Below, piece by piece: positions 55,788-63,862 of a DNA stretch of 64,000 nt; the first letter of the stretch is position 1, and the number at the start of each line of letters is the position of its first letter. A program made the translations under genes and the position numbers. The notes below the pieces were generated by a model. It was not told the origin of the DNA and ran no database searches. It worked only from the letters and a program-made list of their open reading frames with translations. The stretch is from an uncultured bacterium (GTDB taxonomy: Bacteria > Bacillota_I > Bacilli_A > RFN20 > CAG-826): contig CASFTG010000002.1 in NCBI GenBank assembly GCA_949297805.1, forward strand, positions 141,871-205,870. The letters are read 5' to 3'.

Positions 55788-57581
55788 ATGAAAAAATCAC
55801 TCTATCTTTGCTTTTCCCTCCTATCGTTAGGCATCTTCGCTTGCTCCCAAACCTACGAATGCGATGGCGTCGACATTACGGATATCGTTAGGTATGCCAG
55901 CGACTCCCGTTATTTCTTCGGATTCGACGGCTGGGCTAACGTCTATCCCAATCTTCAAACCACCGGCGTGACCCTTGAGGGCTATCGATTCCCTGAATAC
56001 AACGGCGTTAACTACGCTCGGCTTTGCTACAAGGTCGACGGATCGACGACCGACATCTACCGGATCAAAGCCTCCAACGGTTCATATGTCCTCAATAATT
56101 CCAATGTGTTTGAGAAAATCATGATGGTGCCGACGACCACCAACCCAATCCATATTTACGATGATATGCCTTTGGCGGCGATCGATACCGGCAATAGTTA
56201 TTCCCTTTTTACCTCGACCGGAACCTATCTGGGCGTGGAGATAGACAATTTGGACGATGTCTCGTGCAGCTTTTCCGATGATCTCGTCTATGCCCATGTA
56301 ATCAATCGGAAAAACCCCGGCTTCGAGAACGACATCTTCTTAAGCAACTCCAGCGACTACGAAAACGGCGGTGGTTTTAACAACCTATACTTATTGAAGA
56401 AGACCTCTTCGAGCAGCAGCACCCATTGGCCCGAAGCCGTCGTGACCGACGATTATCTTCTCTATCGTTTCTCTTCCGAAATCGGAAACAGCGGCTTCGT
56501 CTATTACCGAGACGGGAAGATCAGCTACTATTCCGTTGCCGGCGCCACCCCCGACCAATATGAGGTTCTGAGCGAAGATTGCTTCTCGAAGGATATGTTG
56601 GGCTATGAGAACCTTCATTATCTCGTTTTGCCCGCAAAAGCGGCCCTTTCGGTCATCTTAACTGGCTACGATGCGGCCGCGAACGTTCAGCGGACCGAGA
56701 TCTTTGTCCTAAAAGACAATGGCAAAACCTCGACGGCCTCCTACATGCCGATCTATTTTGACGAGGATGCCGTGGTCGATTATCACTATGGCAAGGTTCC
56801 AAGCTTCTTCTATTCGACTCAGGCCATCGCCTATTCTTCCTTCCCTGGGTACAAATTGAATGGCCAGGGCGAGGTCGACAAGACAAAAGAAGTGACCTTC
56901 ACGGTTTCCGAGGACGGGAAGATCGGCTATCTTGAAGATTCCCAAGACTCGGATTCCGAACTTTCAATCGATGACATTGATAACTTATACGCCATCGAGC
57001 CCGATCAGCACGACGCGATGCTGGGAGTCGATGAGGACAGCGGGAAGGCCATGCTATTTTATTTCGAACGGCAGAAGACCCATTTGCTCAAATCCCCGAC
57101 CATGATTTATCAAAGCGCCGTCATCGATGATTTCGATGAAATCGTGATCAATAGCAGCTCCAATTTTGCCTTTAAGACCAAGGATGGCAAGTATCGTTAT
57201 TGCTCTGGTGACGCTTCCGATTTATTGGAGAATAAATATCTGGGTGTGACCCGTTTCAGCACCAATGGCTCCAACCGATTGAGAAATATCGCCCGGGCGG
57301 TTGAAAACGCTGTCGGGGACTTCTATGTCCAGGGATATGACAATTACACCTTCCGCGGCGAATTCATCGATGCCTTCAATATCTGCTCCTTGATGATTGA
57401 TAACGACAACAAGGTCTATACCTATATGACCTTAGCCAATAAGAAGAAGCCCCTTCAGCTTCCAACCGACCATGGAGCGGTCCGGACGTTGGACTTTATT
57501 ACCCGGTTGAACCTTGGCTGGTTCCAATTCAAGGTGACCTATCTTGATGGCACCAGCGATTATTTATCCGTTCATCCGTAA
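55788..57581 (+). CDS. Large predicted lipoprotein, unknown function
   Basis: 597-residue protein with a lipoprotein signal peptide (MKKSLYLCFSLLSLGIFACS; Cys19, with Phe at -2, slightly atypical). The mature part is rich in beta strands, aromatic residues and Asp/Ser turns with loosely repeating units (DDYLLYRFSSEIGNSGFVYY; DGKISYYSVAG; NLYAIEPDQHDAML), suggestive of a beta-propeller, though no family is recognised. AAGGAGG precedes the ATG, 12 bp after the TIR gene. As the only secreted member of the operon it could sense the envelope or cell exterior (inference). No clear terminator follows. Confidence 0.75.
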   Translation: MKKSLYLCFSLLSLGIFACSQTYECDGVDITDIVRYASDSRYFFGFDGWANVYPNLQTTGVTLEGYRFPEYNGVNYARLCYKVDGSTTDIYRIKASNGSYVLNNSNVFEKIMMVPTTTNPIHIYDDMPLAAIDTGNSYSLFTSTGTYLGVEIDNLDDVSCSFSDDLVYAHVINRKNPGFENDIFLSNSSDYENGGGFNNLYLLKKTSSSSSTHWPEAVVTDDYLLYRFSSEIGNSGFVYYRDGKISYYSVAGATPDQYEVLSEDCFSKDMLGYENLHYLVLPAKAALSVILTGYDAAANVQRTEIFVLKDNGKTSTASYMPIYFDEDAVVDYHYGKVPSFFYSTQAIAYSSFPGYKLNGQGEVDKTKEVTFTVSEDGKIGYLEDSQDSDSELSIDDIDNLYAIEPDQHDAMLGVDEDSGKAMLFYFERQKTHLLKSPTMIYQSAVIDDFDEIVINSSSNFAFKTKDGKYRYCSGDASDLLENKYLGVTRFSTNGSNRLRNIARAVENAVGDFYVQGYDNYTFRGEFIDAFNICSLMIDNDNKVYTYMTLANKKKPLQLPTDHGAVRTLDFITRLNLGWFQFKVTYLDGTSDYLSVHP

Positions 57582-57687
57582 CCGTTTTCGATAGGCAATT
57601 CGTTCGAGCGAGCGACAAACCAGCGTTGTTCGGCTGTTTTCGGCTATGATTCTTTGATCTTTCACGAGAAATACTTATCGATTTAAC

Positions 57688-57722
57688 TGTCACAAAATCA
57701 AAATTTTTTAGAGTTTGTGACA
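57688..57722. promoter_or_regulatory. Widely spaced inverted repeat before the ATPase pseudogene
   Basis: Perfect 9-bp arms TGTCACAAA (57688-57696) and TTTGTGACA (57714-57722) separated by 17 bp of AT-rich DNA, followed by -10-like TATTAT (57733-57738). It could be an operator or a long-loop hairpin. Confidence 0.35.
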
Positions 57723-57759
57723 CATAAAGCCGGTATTATGGTGCCAAAGGGTTCCAATT

Positions 57760-58905
57760 ATGACGTTGATTAAGCGTGAACGATATCTAGAAAAGATCCG
57801 AAGATTCTATGATTCGAATCTGATAAAGGTCTTAACCGGCGTTCGCCGTTGTGGCAAAAGCGTCCTCCTTTCCCAAATCCAAGCCGAACTCTTCGATTGG
57901 GGAGTTCCGGCCGACCATGTCATTTACCTGAACCTTGAGGGCGCGGCTTATGCCAAGATCTGACGTTTCGATCAACTTAACGATTTTTTGCTAAGTAAAA
58001 TGACCGAAGAGGATAAGTACTATGTTTTCCTCGATGAAATCCAACATATTATCCAGTTTGAAAAGGTCTTGGCTTCCCTTAAGGTGACTCAGAATATCTC
58101 CCTCTTCGTCACCGGCAGCAATTCCAACCTTCTTTCGGGCTATTTAGCGACGTTGCTGGTTGGAAGGTGCAAAGAGTTCCGGATCTTCCCCTTCAGCTAT
58201 AGCGAATTCCTTGCCTACTACTCGGCGAACAACCTTTCCTTACCTGAAAAACCCTTTCAGGATTACCTCCGGTTCGGTGGCATGCCCCAAAGATTCGATT
58301 ACGACAACGAAGAGGACATAAAGGATTATCTCCATTCTATCTTTTATGGCATCGTCGATAAGGACATATGCGGAAGCCGTTCGAAAATCGACCGGGAATC
58401 GTTATTGACGGTTTCCAAATACGTTATTAGTAACACCTCTAAGGAGTTTTCGGCCCAAAAGGTAGCCGATTTCTATAATGCCGCGAATCCCGACAAAATA
58501 TATTCAAAGACGGTCTATCGATATTTGGAGAAACTAGAACAGGCGCGTCTGATTACCCGTATTCATCGTTATGATGTCGCCGGTAAACGGACTCTTTGCC
58601 ATATCGAGAGGCAATTCGCCGTCGATAATGGTTTTATCTTAGCCTGCGCTGATTCCAATCAAGTAAGCGCAGCCCTTGCTTTGGAGAACCTGATATTCAA
58701 CGAATTGCTCTATCGCGGCTATGAGGTGAAAATCGGGAAAACCTATAAAGGCGAGATCGATTTCGTTGCCATGAAAGGCGGCAAGAAGTGCTTTATCCAG
58801 GTTGCCTATTACCTTTTGAACGACGAGGTCATCCAACGGGAAATTGGAGCCTTTGATTCGGTTCGTGACTCGTCTCCCAAGTTCGTCTTAAGCCTCGATG
58901 ACTAG
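57760..58905 (+). pseudogene. ATP-binding protein of the AAA_14/DUF4143 type, interrupted by an in-frame stop
   Basis: The reading frame encodes a ~380-residue ATPase of the kind with an N-terminal P-loop domain and C-terminal DUF4143 domain. Walker A is LTGVRRCGKSVLLSQIQ, Walker B YYVFLDEIQHI, then LFVTGSNSNLLSG, PFSYSEFLAYYS and the late nuclease-like EVKIGKTYKGEIDFVAMKGG. A single TGA at 57961-57963 interrupts the otherwise open frame after YLNLEGAAYAKI; the same frame continues as RFDQLNDFLLSKMTEE. Since TGA is a normal stop here, this is a nonsense mutation (or rare readthrough, or sequence error). These ATPases are widespread in Bacteroidota and Firmicutes with unclear function. Confidence 0.85.
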
Positions 58906-59098
58906 ATATGTCTAAAGACGGCATAACCCATTTAAACATCGAGAAATGGCTGACGGGCAAAGTCGATCTGATGCTCTCTTAACTTTCATAAACTCGCTCT
59001 TATTTTGAATTTGTAACACTTAAGGCATTTTGCTGCGGCCCCATCGGATGGCTGATGCCGCGGATGAAATTCAGCTTTCAACCTTTAAGCTCGGCTTT

Positions 59099-59160
59099 TG
59101 GTCGAAGGAAAACCAACATTCCACGTTTCGTGGAATGTTTTCCCATTTAACTTTTCGACC
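59099..59160. repeat. Nested inverted repeat / strong hairpin
   Basis: A perfect 11-bp stem AACATTCCACG / CGTGGAATGTT (59115-59139) with a TTT loop lies within an outer pair GGTCGAA / TTCGACC. The 3' side runs into TTTTCCC. It is in the 275-bp gap before the XRE gene, ~40 bp from its start, and may be a terminator, a regulator binding site or a leader structure. The rest of that gap shows no gene. Confidence 0.6.
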
Positions 59161-59174
59161 ACTTCATTAAACTT

Positions 59175-60170
59175 ATGGCCATGGACAACATCGCGATTGG
59201 CAATTACTTAATCAAGCTCCGGGAGAAAGCCGGCTATACCCAGACGGAAGTCGGGAACTTAATAGGAGTCAGCAACAAGACCATCTCCAAATGGGAATGT
59301 GGGGATGGCCTTCCTAATTACGATTCTCTTTTGGCTTTGGCCTCCTTGTATCATGTCTCGGTCGACGAGATATTGCAGGCCGGCGCCAGTGAACGGAAGA
59401 TCGAAGCTCCGAAATCCAAGGAGATGCCAATCGGCTATTTAGCGATGGAGATCATCGCCGTGGCGGTCATGGGGCTATTCGGGATATTGTTCCTATCCTT
59501 AGGCTCGATCATCGATGTCCGGGTTTCCTTCGCCTTATCCCTTATATCCTTGGCGGCCGGCCTCTCGCTCCATTTGGTGGCGCTGCGGCTATATGGCTAT
59601 GCCGAGGGTCGAATCAAGATGTTGGAAGCCTTTAACCACGGTTTGATCTTCCTGACCTTCATTGATGTCATGACCTGCTTCTCCACTGTATGGGGCTGGG
59701 GCATAGGCGGCTCCCTGACCATCGGGGTTGATCTATTGCTTATTTCTTTCTTCTTGATGGGAATGGTTCCGGCTGGGTTGATCGCCGGCTTATTCGCCTA
59801 CGGGTTCAGCAAAGGCAATTCCTTCGGGGAGAACGTTTCGGAGTACGGCCGGTTCGTCATCGGGGGCTTTCTAGCCGGTACCGCCATCCTTCTATTGGTC
59901 CTCCTTATTCCTTTCTTTCAATATGGAAGGAATGGGGCGGGAATCTATTCCCTCATCGTCTTGCTCGTCGCCATTGCCGGCTCCGTCCTTTGCTTTATTA
60001 AGGACGCCTTCTTCGATTATCTTTTCAGCCTCTTGCTCTTCCTTCTTTGCTTCATCGGCATCTTCGTCACCCAATATAACTGGGCCTTCTATGCGTCTGG
60101 TTTCATCTTGGCTACCATTGAGGCAGCCACCTTATTCGGGCTGCGGTTCCTTTCAAAAATCGGCCGTTGA
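59175..60170 (+). CDS. Membrane-bound XRE-family regulator
   Basis: 331-residue protein with an N-terminal XRE helix-turn-helix (residues ~8-65: LIKLREKAGYTQTEVGNLIG, NKTISKWECGDGLPNYDSLL) followed by about eight hydrophobic helices (GYLAMEIIAVAVMGLFGILF; GGFLAGTAILLLVLLIPFFQ; FDYLFSLLLFLLCFIGIFVT among them). DNA-binding proteins fused to polytopic membrane domains are known in Firmicutes and are thought to sense the membrane. The start may instead be the ATG at 59181; a -10-like TAAACT (59168-59173) would make that one leaderless. No Shine-Dalgarno is seen. A terminator follows. Confidence 0.85.
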   Translation: MAMDNIAIGNYLIKLREKAGYTQTEVGNLIGVSNKTISKWECGDGLPNYDSLLALASLYHVSVDEILQAGASERKIEAPKSKEMPIGYLAMEIIAVAVMGLFGILFLSLGSIIDVRVSFALSLISLAAGLSLHLVALRLYGYAEGRIKMLEAFNHGLIFLTFIDVMTCFSTVWGWGIGGSLTIGVDLLLISFFLMGMVPAGLIAGLFAYGFSKGNSFGENVSEYGRFVIGGFLAGTAILLLVLLIPFFQYGRNGAGIYSLIVLLVAIAGSVLCFIKDAFFDYLFSLLLFLLCFIGIFVTQYNWAFYASGFILATIEAATLFGLRFLSKIGR

Positions 60171-60192
60171 TCGTAATTTTCCAAGCTATACA

Positions 60193-60228
60193 AACTTGTC
60201 CTGTAAACATTATAAGGACAAGTTTTTT
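60193..60228 (+). terminator. Terminator after the XRE gene
   Basis: A perfect 9-bp stem AACTTGTCC / GGACAAGTT with a 14-nt loop and a run of six T residues. Confidence 0.75.
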
Positions 60229-60291
60229 GTTACGAAAGATAAATACAGTGTGCTAGTATCATTTGAGGGGGGAGTGGTTGGGAAACCTTAT

Positions 60292-60810
60292 ATGAAAATA
60301 CTTGATGAAAACGGTTTGCTGCTCTGCGCTTATCAAGGGAATATCTTCGAGGCTTCGGTCGAACTTCCCTGCTCCTCGAAGGTCTTTCTTCGCCGCTTCA
60401 TCTATTCTAAATGGACGTGGGATGAGTTTGATCGGAACGATTCCGACTTTTTGACCCTGCAACCGATCGATTGCTTTAAGGCTATCGAAAGACAATATGG
60501 TCCGTTCTATTATGGAAAAGTGAAGTATTCCCCTTTGGCGATGCATTGGTTGGGTTATGTTACCCACGCCATCTCCGTTAATTTCAAACTCACCACTCGG
60601 GAAGTTAATTGTTTCTTTCCATTCAACGAAGTTATTGAGCATTTTTACACATATCAGTTCTTCAGTGTCGAGATGGCGATTGAACGGTTGATGGAGGAGT
60701 GGGGATATACCCCAAAGGACTTCGACATCAATGAACGGTTTAAGAAAGCCTATCGGGAACGGATGATCGCCTTAGGCATCTTCAAGCCGGTTGATTCGAG
60801 TAAGAAATAA
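60292..60810 (+). CDS. Hypothetical protein
   Basis: 172-residue protein (from this ATG) that I do not recognise. It is rich in aromatic residues and mixed alpha/beta in appearance (MKILDENGLLLCAYQGNIFE; FLRRFIYSKWTWDEFDRND; IERQYGPFYYGKVKYSPLAM), ending in a basic helix (INERFKKAYRERMIALGIFK). No signal peptide or membrane helix. The start is uncertain: the frame is open further upstream, a GTG at 60274 or 60250 is possible, and the purine-rich GAGGGGGGAG (60265-60274) is too far from the ATG. A -10-like TAGTAT lies at 60254-60259. Confidence 0.6.
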   Translation: MKILDENGLLLCAYQGNIFEASVELPCSSKVFLRRFIYSKWTWDEFDRNDSDFLTLQPIDCFKAIERQYGPFYYGKVKYSPLAMHWLGYVTHAISVNFKLTTREVNCFFPFNEVIEHFYTYQFFSVEMAIERLMEEWGYTPKDFDINERFKKAYRERMIALGIFKPVDSSKK

Positions 60811-60932
60811 CGCAAATCCTCAACGATTTATCCGATATTGGAAATAGGTGGAATAAACGACAAAGATAAGGTTGTTAAGCCTAGTCGAGGTGAGGATAAT
60901 AGCCTGACGGGAATATATCCCTGAGGTCGATT

Positions 60933-63656
60933 ATGAAGACATCCACCAAACTCCTGCTGGCCATCTTCGGCTTAACTGGATTAAGCGGCGCCGCTTTATC
61001 GGCGGTTTCCATGAAGGAGGCGGTGGATCCGGAAGCCATCACCCCGGTCGATGCCGCGGCCTCGGCTTGGGCTGGACTCGATTACACTTCTTATGGCAAA
61101 GACTTCCAAATGGATCTCGAGGACCTGATCTATGCCTCTGGTCATAAGACCATCAGCTATAAACAGAATAACGAGGTCTTAAAGAAATCTGACGCCTCTC
61201 CAATTAAATCCGGTGCGGTCGTCCCGTTTTATCGTTCGGACGATGACTATACGACTAGTTTTAACAAAGAGCATACCTGGCCTAATTCCCGGGGAACTGG
61301 AGAGTCGGGCCCTGGGGCTGATCCGCATATGCTGCGCCCGACCATCAGCAGCGAGAACTCTTCCCGCGGAAATGATTTCTATGGCCCGGACGGGAACCGG
61401 CAATGGGACCCTGGTAGCTTAGGCTTTGAAGGGGCGAGAGGGGAAGCCGCCCGGATTATCTTCTATGTCGCCACCCGTTATTACGAACGGAATCTAGTCC
61501 TGTCGAATAACCCCAACGACAACTGGAACTCCATAAAATCGATGGGGACCTTGAAATACCTCGTCCAGTGGAACAATCAATATCCGGTCACCGACACTGA
61601 AAGACGGCGGAATGACTATCTCGAACAAGCCGGCTTTGGTCGGAATCCATTCATTGATAATCCGGATTTAATCAATTACATCTATGATGTCAATGGCTAT
61701 AGGAAGACCCCTTATCAAGGAGGTGGGACGGCTGGCGACGGCGTTTATATCACCCTTTCTCCTTCGGCACTTTCTTTGCCTGTCGGGGAGGAAGAAACCT
61801 TCACTGTCACCGTCTCGGGGGCCGAAGCAGATACCCTCAAAGTCTATTCCTACGATACTTCGGTCGCGACCGTGACCCCCGTCTCGGACACTGAATACCG
61901 CGTAAGCGCCGTCGGCAAAGGAAAAACCTCGATCTTTGTCTCCTCCTATGAGGACGCAAGCGCCACCGCGACCTGTTCGGTCGAAGTCTATGACCCGAGC
62001 GAGCCGGTCGAAGGCGATTCCGAGATTGAATTGACCGCCTCTAGTATGAATCTCGGCCAATACAGTAAGGAAGATGCCAGCGTTGAAATCGGCGGCGTTC
62101 CGTTTGGGTACAAGATGGCTGGTAACTTCGACGGTGGAAAAACCATTCAGATGAAGAGAGACGAGGGGTCGATCTGGAACGAAGCCAACAATGGCCGGAT
62201 TGTCTCGATTGAGATTGCCTACGACAAAGGCGGCGAATCAGTTGAGTGTTATTTTGGTGATTCGCTTAAGCCGACAACTGGGAAAGTCAGCCCGATTGAT
62301 GCTAATGGCGTTTCTGTTTATAAACCCAAAGGCGAAGAGAGCTATTTCTATCTGAAAAATACCAGCAAGAGCGTCGCTAACCTCGATTACATCAAGATCA
62401 ATTTCGCGGCCAAAGAAGATAAGCCGGCCGTCGAATCGGTTTCCTTATCCCCGTCGGCTTTGTCCTTAAAGGTCGGAGAGAAGGGCAATCTGACTGCTTC
62501 TATTTCCCCGGCGAATGCTGATAAGACCCTAACTTGGACTAGTTCCGACGAACGGGTGGCGACGGTGGAAGGCAATGGCTTAGTGACCGGCGTCTCGGCT
62601 GGAACGGCGACGATAACCGCCACTGCGGCGAACGGAAACAAAGACCAAGCGACTATCAACGTCGAAGGCATTATCAAGCCAACCGAAGTTCGTTTATCCC
62701 CAGCGAACCTCGAACTGGACATCGGGGATGATTACTTATTGGAGACCACTGTTCTTCCCAAAGAGGCTGAACAATCGGTTACCTATACCTCCAGCAATAA
62801 CGAAGTCGCCAGCGTTTCCGCCTCTGGCTTAGTCCAAGCCCACGCCTCTGGGACCGTCACCATCACCGCTACCTCGACCGCCGATCCGTGCCTTTCCGCC
62901 TCGATCAATGTCACGGTCAAAGGCCCGGTGGAATCTTATGAAATCCAGCTGCCTTCGGCTTCCCTTTCTTTAAAACCCAACGAAAGCGTTTATTTCCCGG
63001 TTGAGGTCACCCCGGAAAACGCCGTGCTTAAGGTAGAAGCCGATCATCCAGAAGTCGCTTATTTTGCCGAGAACCGGATCTATTCTTCCTCCGCTGGCCA
63101 ATCACTTATTGCCTTCGCCATCGAAGGGACCGATTGCGCAGCCTCTTGCTTAGTCACGGTTGAGGAGCCGATCGATGAGGAACCGGATGAACCCGACACC
63201 CCGGATGTTCCTGATACCCCGGATGAGCCGGAAGATAAAGAAGTCGAGGTCTCGGCTTTCGATATTCAGTTCAGGGGAATTGGAATCAGCAAAGGCGGTG
63301 ACACCTTGGTTCTTAAGGCTGGCGCTTCCGCGACCTTCGAGCTCGCCAAACCCCATAACCGGATTGGACTCCATAGTTCCGCCCCGTTGAAATTGTCGAA
63401 TGGCGCGGAAAGCAGCCAATTAGTTGAACAGGAATATAGCCTCGATGATGGTTACTATATCTATGAGGCGACCGATTGCCGTTACTTCAAGATTGAGAAC
63501 CTCGGGTCGGAGGAAATTACGGTCGATGCCATCACCTTTTATGATGACCAGAAAGCCGGATGTGCTGGCTCCATCGCCGGTTCGGTCGGGGCGGCTTCTA
63601 TTGCCTTCCTCGGTCTATCGGCCGTATTCTTTGTCCGGAAGAAAAAATATGCTTAA
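60933..63656 (+). CDS. Surface-anchored endonuclease I with bacterial Ig-like (Big_2) domains
   Basis: 907-residue secreted protein. A signal peptide (MKTSTKLLLAIFGLTGLSGA) leads to an endonuclease I domain (~50-250): NKEHTWPNSRG with the catalytic His, GPGADPHMLRPT and RGNDFYGPDGNRQWDPG. Three Big_2-type modules follow, at about 270-355, 495-585 and 590-670 (LSPSALSLPVGEEETFTVTV; LSPSALSLKVGEKGNLTASI; LSPANLELDIGDDYLLETTV), with another beta domain at ~370-490. A Pro/Asp/Glu-rich spacer precedes the C-terminal membrane anchor (SIAFLGLSAVFFVRKKKYA). There is no LPXTG motif. Extracellular DNases of this type scavenge nucleotides or degrade biofilm DNA. TGAGGT precedes the ATG. Confidence 0.88.
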   Translation: MKTSTKLLLAIFGLTGLSGAALSAVSMKEAVDPEAITPVDAAASAWAGLDYTSYGKDFQMDLEDLIYASGHKTISYKQNNEVLKKSDASPIKSGAVVPFYRSDDDYTTSFNKEHTWPNSRGTGESGPGADPHMLRPTISSENSSRGNDFYGPDGNRQWDPGSLGFEGARGEAARIIFYVATRYYERNLVLSNNPNDNWNSIKSMGTLKYLVQWNNQYPVTDTERRRNDYLEQAGFGRNPFIDNPDLINYIYDVNGYRKTPYQGGGTAGDGVYITLSPSALSLPVGEEETFTVTVSGAEADTLKVYSYDTSVATVTPVSDTEYRVSAVGKGKTSIFVSSYEDASATATCSVEVYDPSEPVEGDSEIELTASSMNLGQYSKEDASVEIGGVPFGYKMAGNFDGGKTIQMKRDEGSIWNEANNGRIVSIEIAYDKGGESVECYFGDSLKPTTGKVSPIDANGVSVYKPKGEESYFYLKNTSKSVANLDYIKINFAAKEDKPAVESVSLSPSALSLKVGEKGNLTASISPANADKTLTWTSSDERVATVEGNGLVTGVSAGTATITATAANGNKDQATINVEGIIKPTEVRLSPANLELDIGDDYLLETTVLPKEAEQSVTYTSSNNEVASVSASGLVQAHASGTVTITATSTADPCLSASINVTVKGPVESYEIQLPSASLSLKPNESVYFPVEVTPENAVLKVEADHPEVAYFAENRIYSSSAGQSLIAFAIEGTDCAASCLVTVEEPIDEEPDEPDTPDVPDTPDEPEDKEVEVSAFDIQFRGIGISKGGDTLVLKAGASATFELAKPHNRIGLHSSAPLKLSNGAESSQLVEQEYSLDDGYYIYEATDCRYFKIENLGSEEITVDAITFYDDQKAGCAGSIAGSVGAASIAFLGLSAVFFVRKKKYA

Positions 63657-63783
63657 TGCTTTGTTAGCCACTTCGACCATCATCGGCATCATCGCCGTCA
63701 TCGCGGTCATCGCCATCACTATCGCCGTCTGCTTCTATATTCTTTCGCCCCATGACAATGGGGGAAACAAGAAAGACGAATAG
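63649..63783 (+). CDS. Tiny single-span membrane protein
   Basis: 44-residue protein: MLNALLATST, one long hydrophobic helix (IIGIIAVIAVIAITIAVCFY) and a short polar tail ending NGGNKKDE. Its ATG overlaps the end of the endonuclease gene by 8 bp, suggesting translational coupling, and a terminator follows. It may assist export or anchoring of the nuclease, but nothing in the sequence shows this. Confidence 0.6.
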   Translation: MLNALLATSTIIGIIAVIAVIAITIAVCFYILSPHDNGGNKKDE

Positions 63784-63791
63784 AATTTATG

Positions 63792-63822
63792 GCCCTGCCG
63801 GTTGAAGGCAGGGCATTTCTTT
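63792..63822 (+). terminator. Terminator after the endonuclease operon
   Basis: A perfect 8-bp stem GCCCTGCC / GGCAGGGC with a 7-nt loop, followed by TTTCTTT. Confidence 0.8.
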
Positions 63823-63862
63823 GCTTGATATAGGGCATTGTCTGGGCTGAAAATAAACTGCT

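Noticed and set aside
57961..57963. TGA as a sense codon (Mycoplasma-type genetic code)
   Set aside because: rnpA, tatD, recF and many other genes end at TGA precisely where the family ends and overlap the next start, so TGA is a stop here.
59923..60291. Long open frame continuing upstream of the hypothetical gene at 60292
   Set aside because: The upstream part is an out-of-frame shadow of the XRE membrane domain and then passes through a terminator; only the downstream part has normal protein composition.
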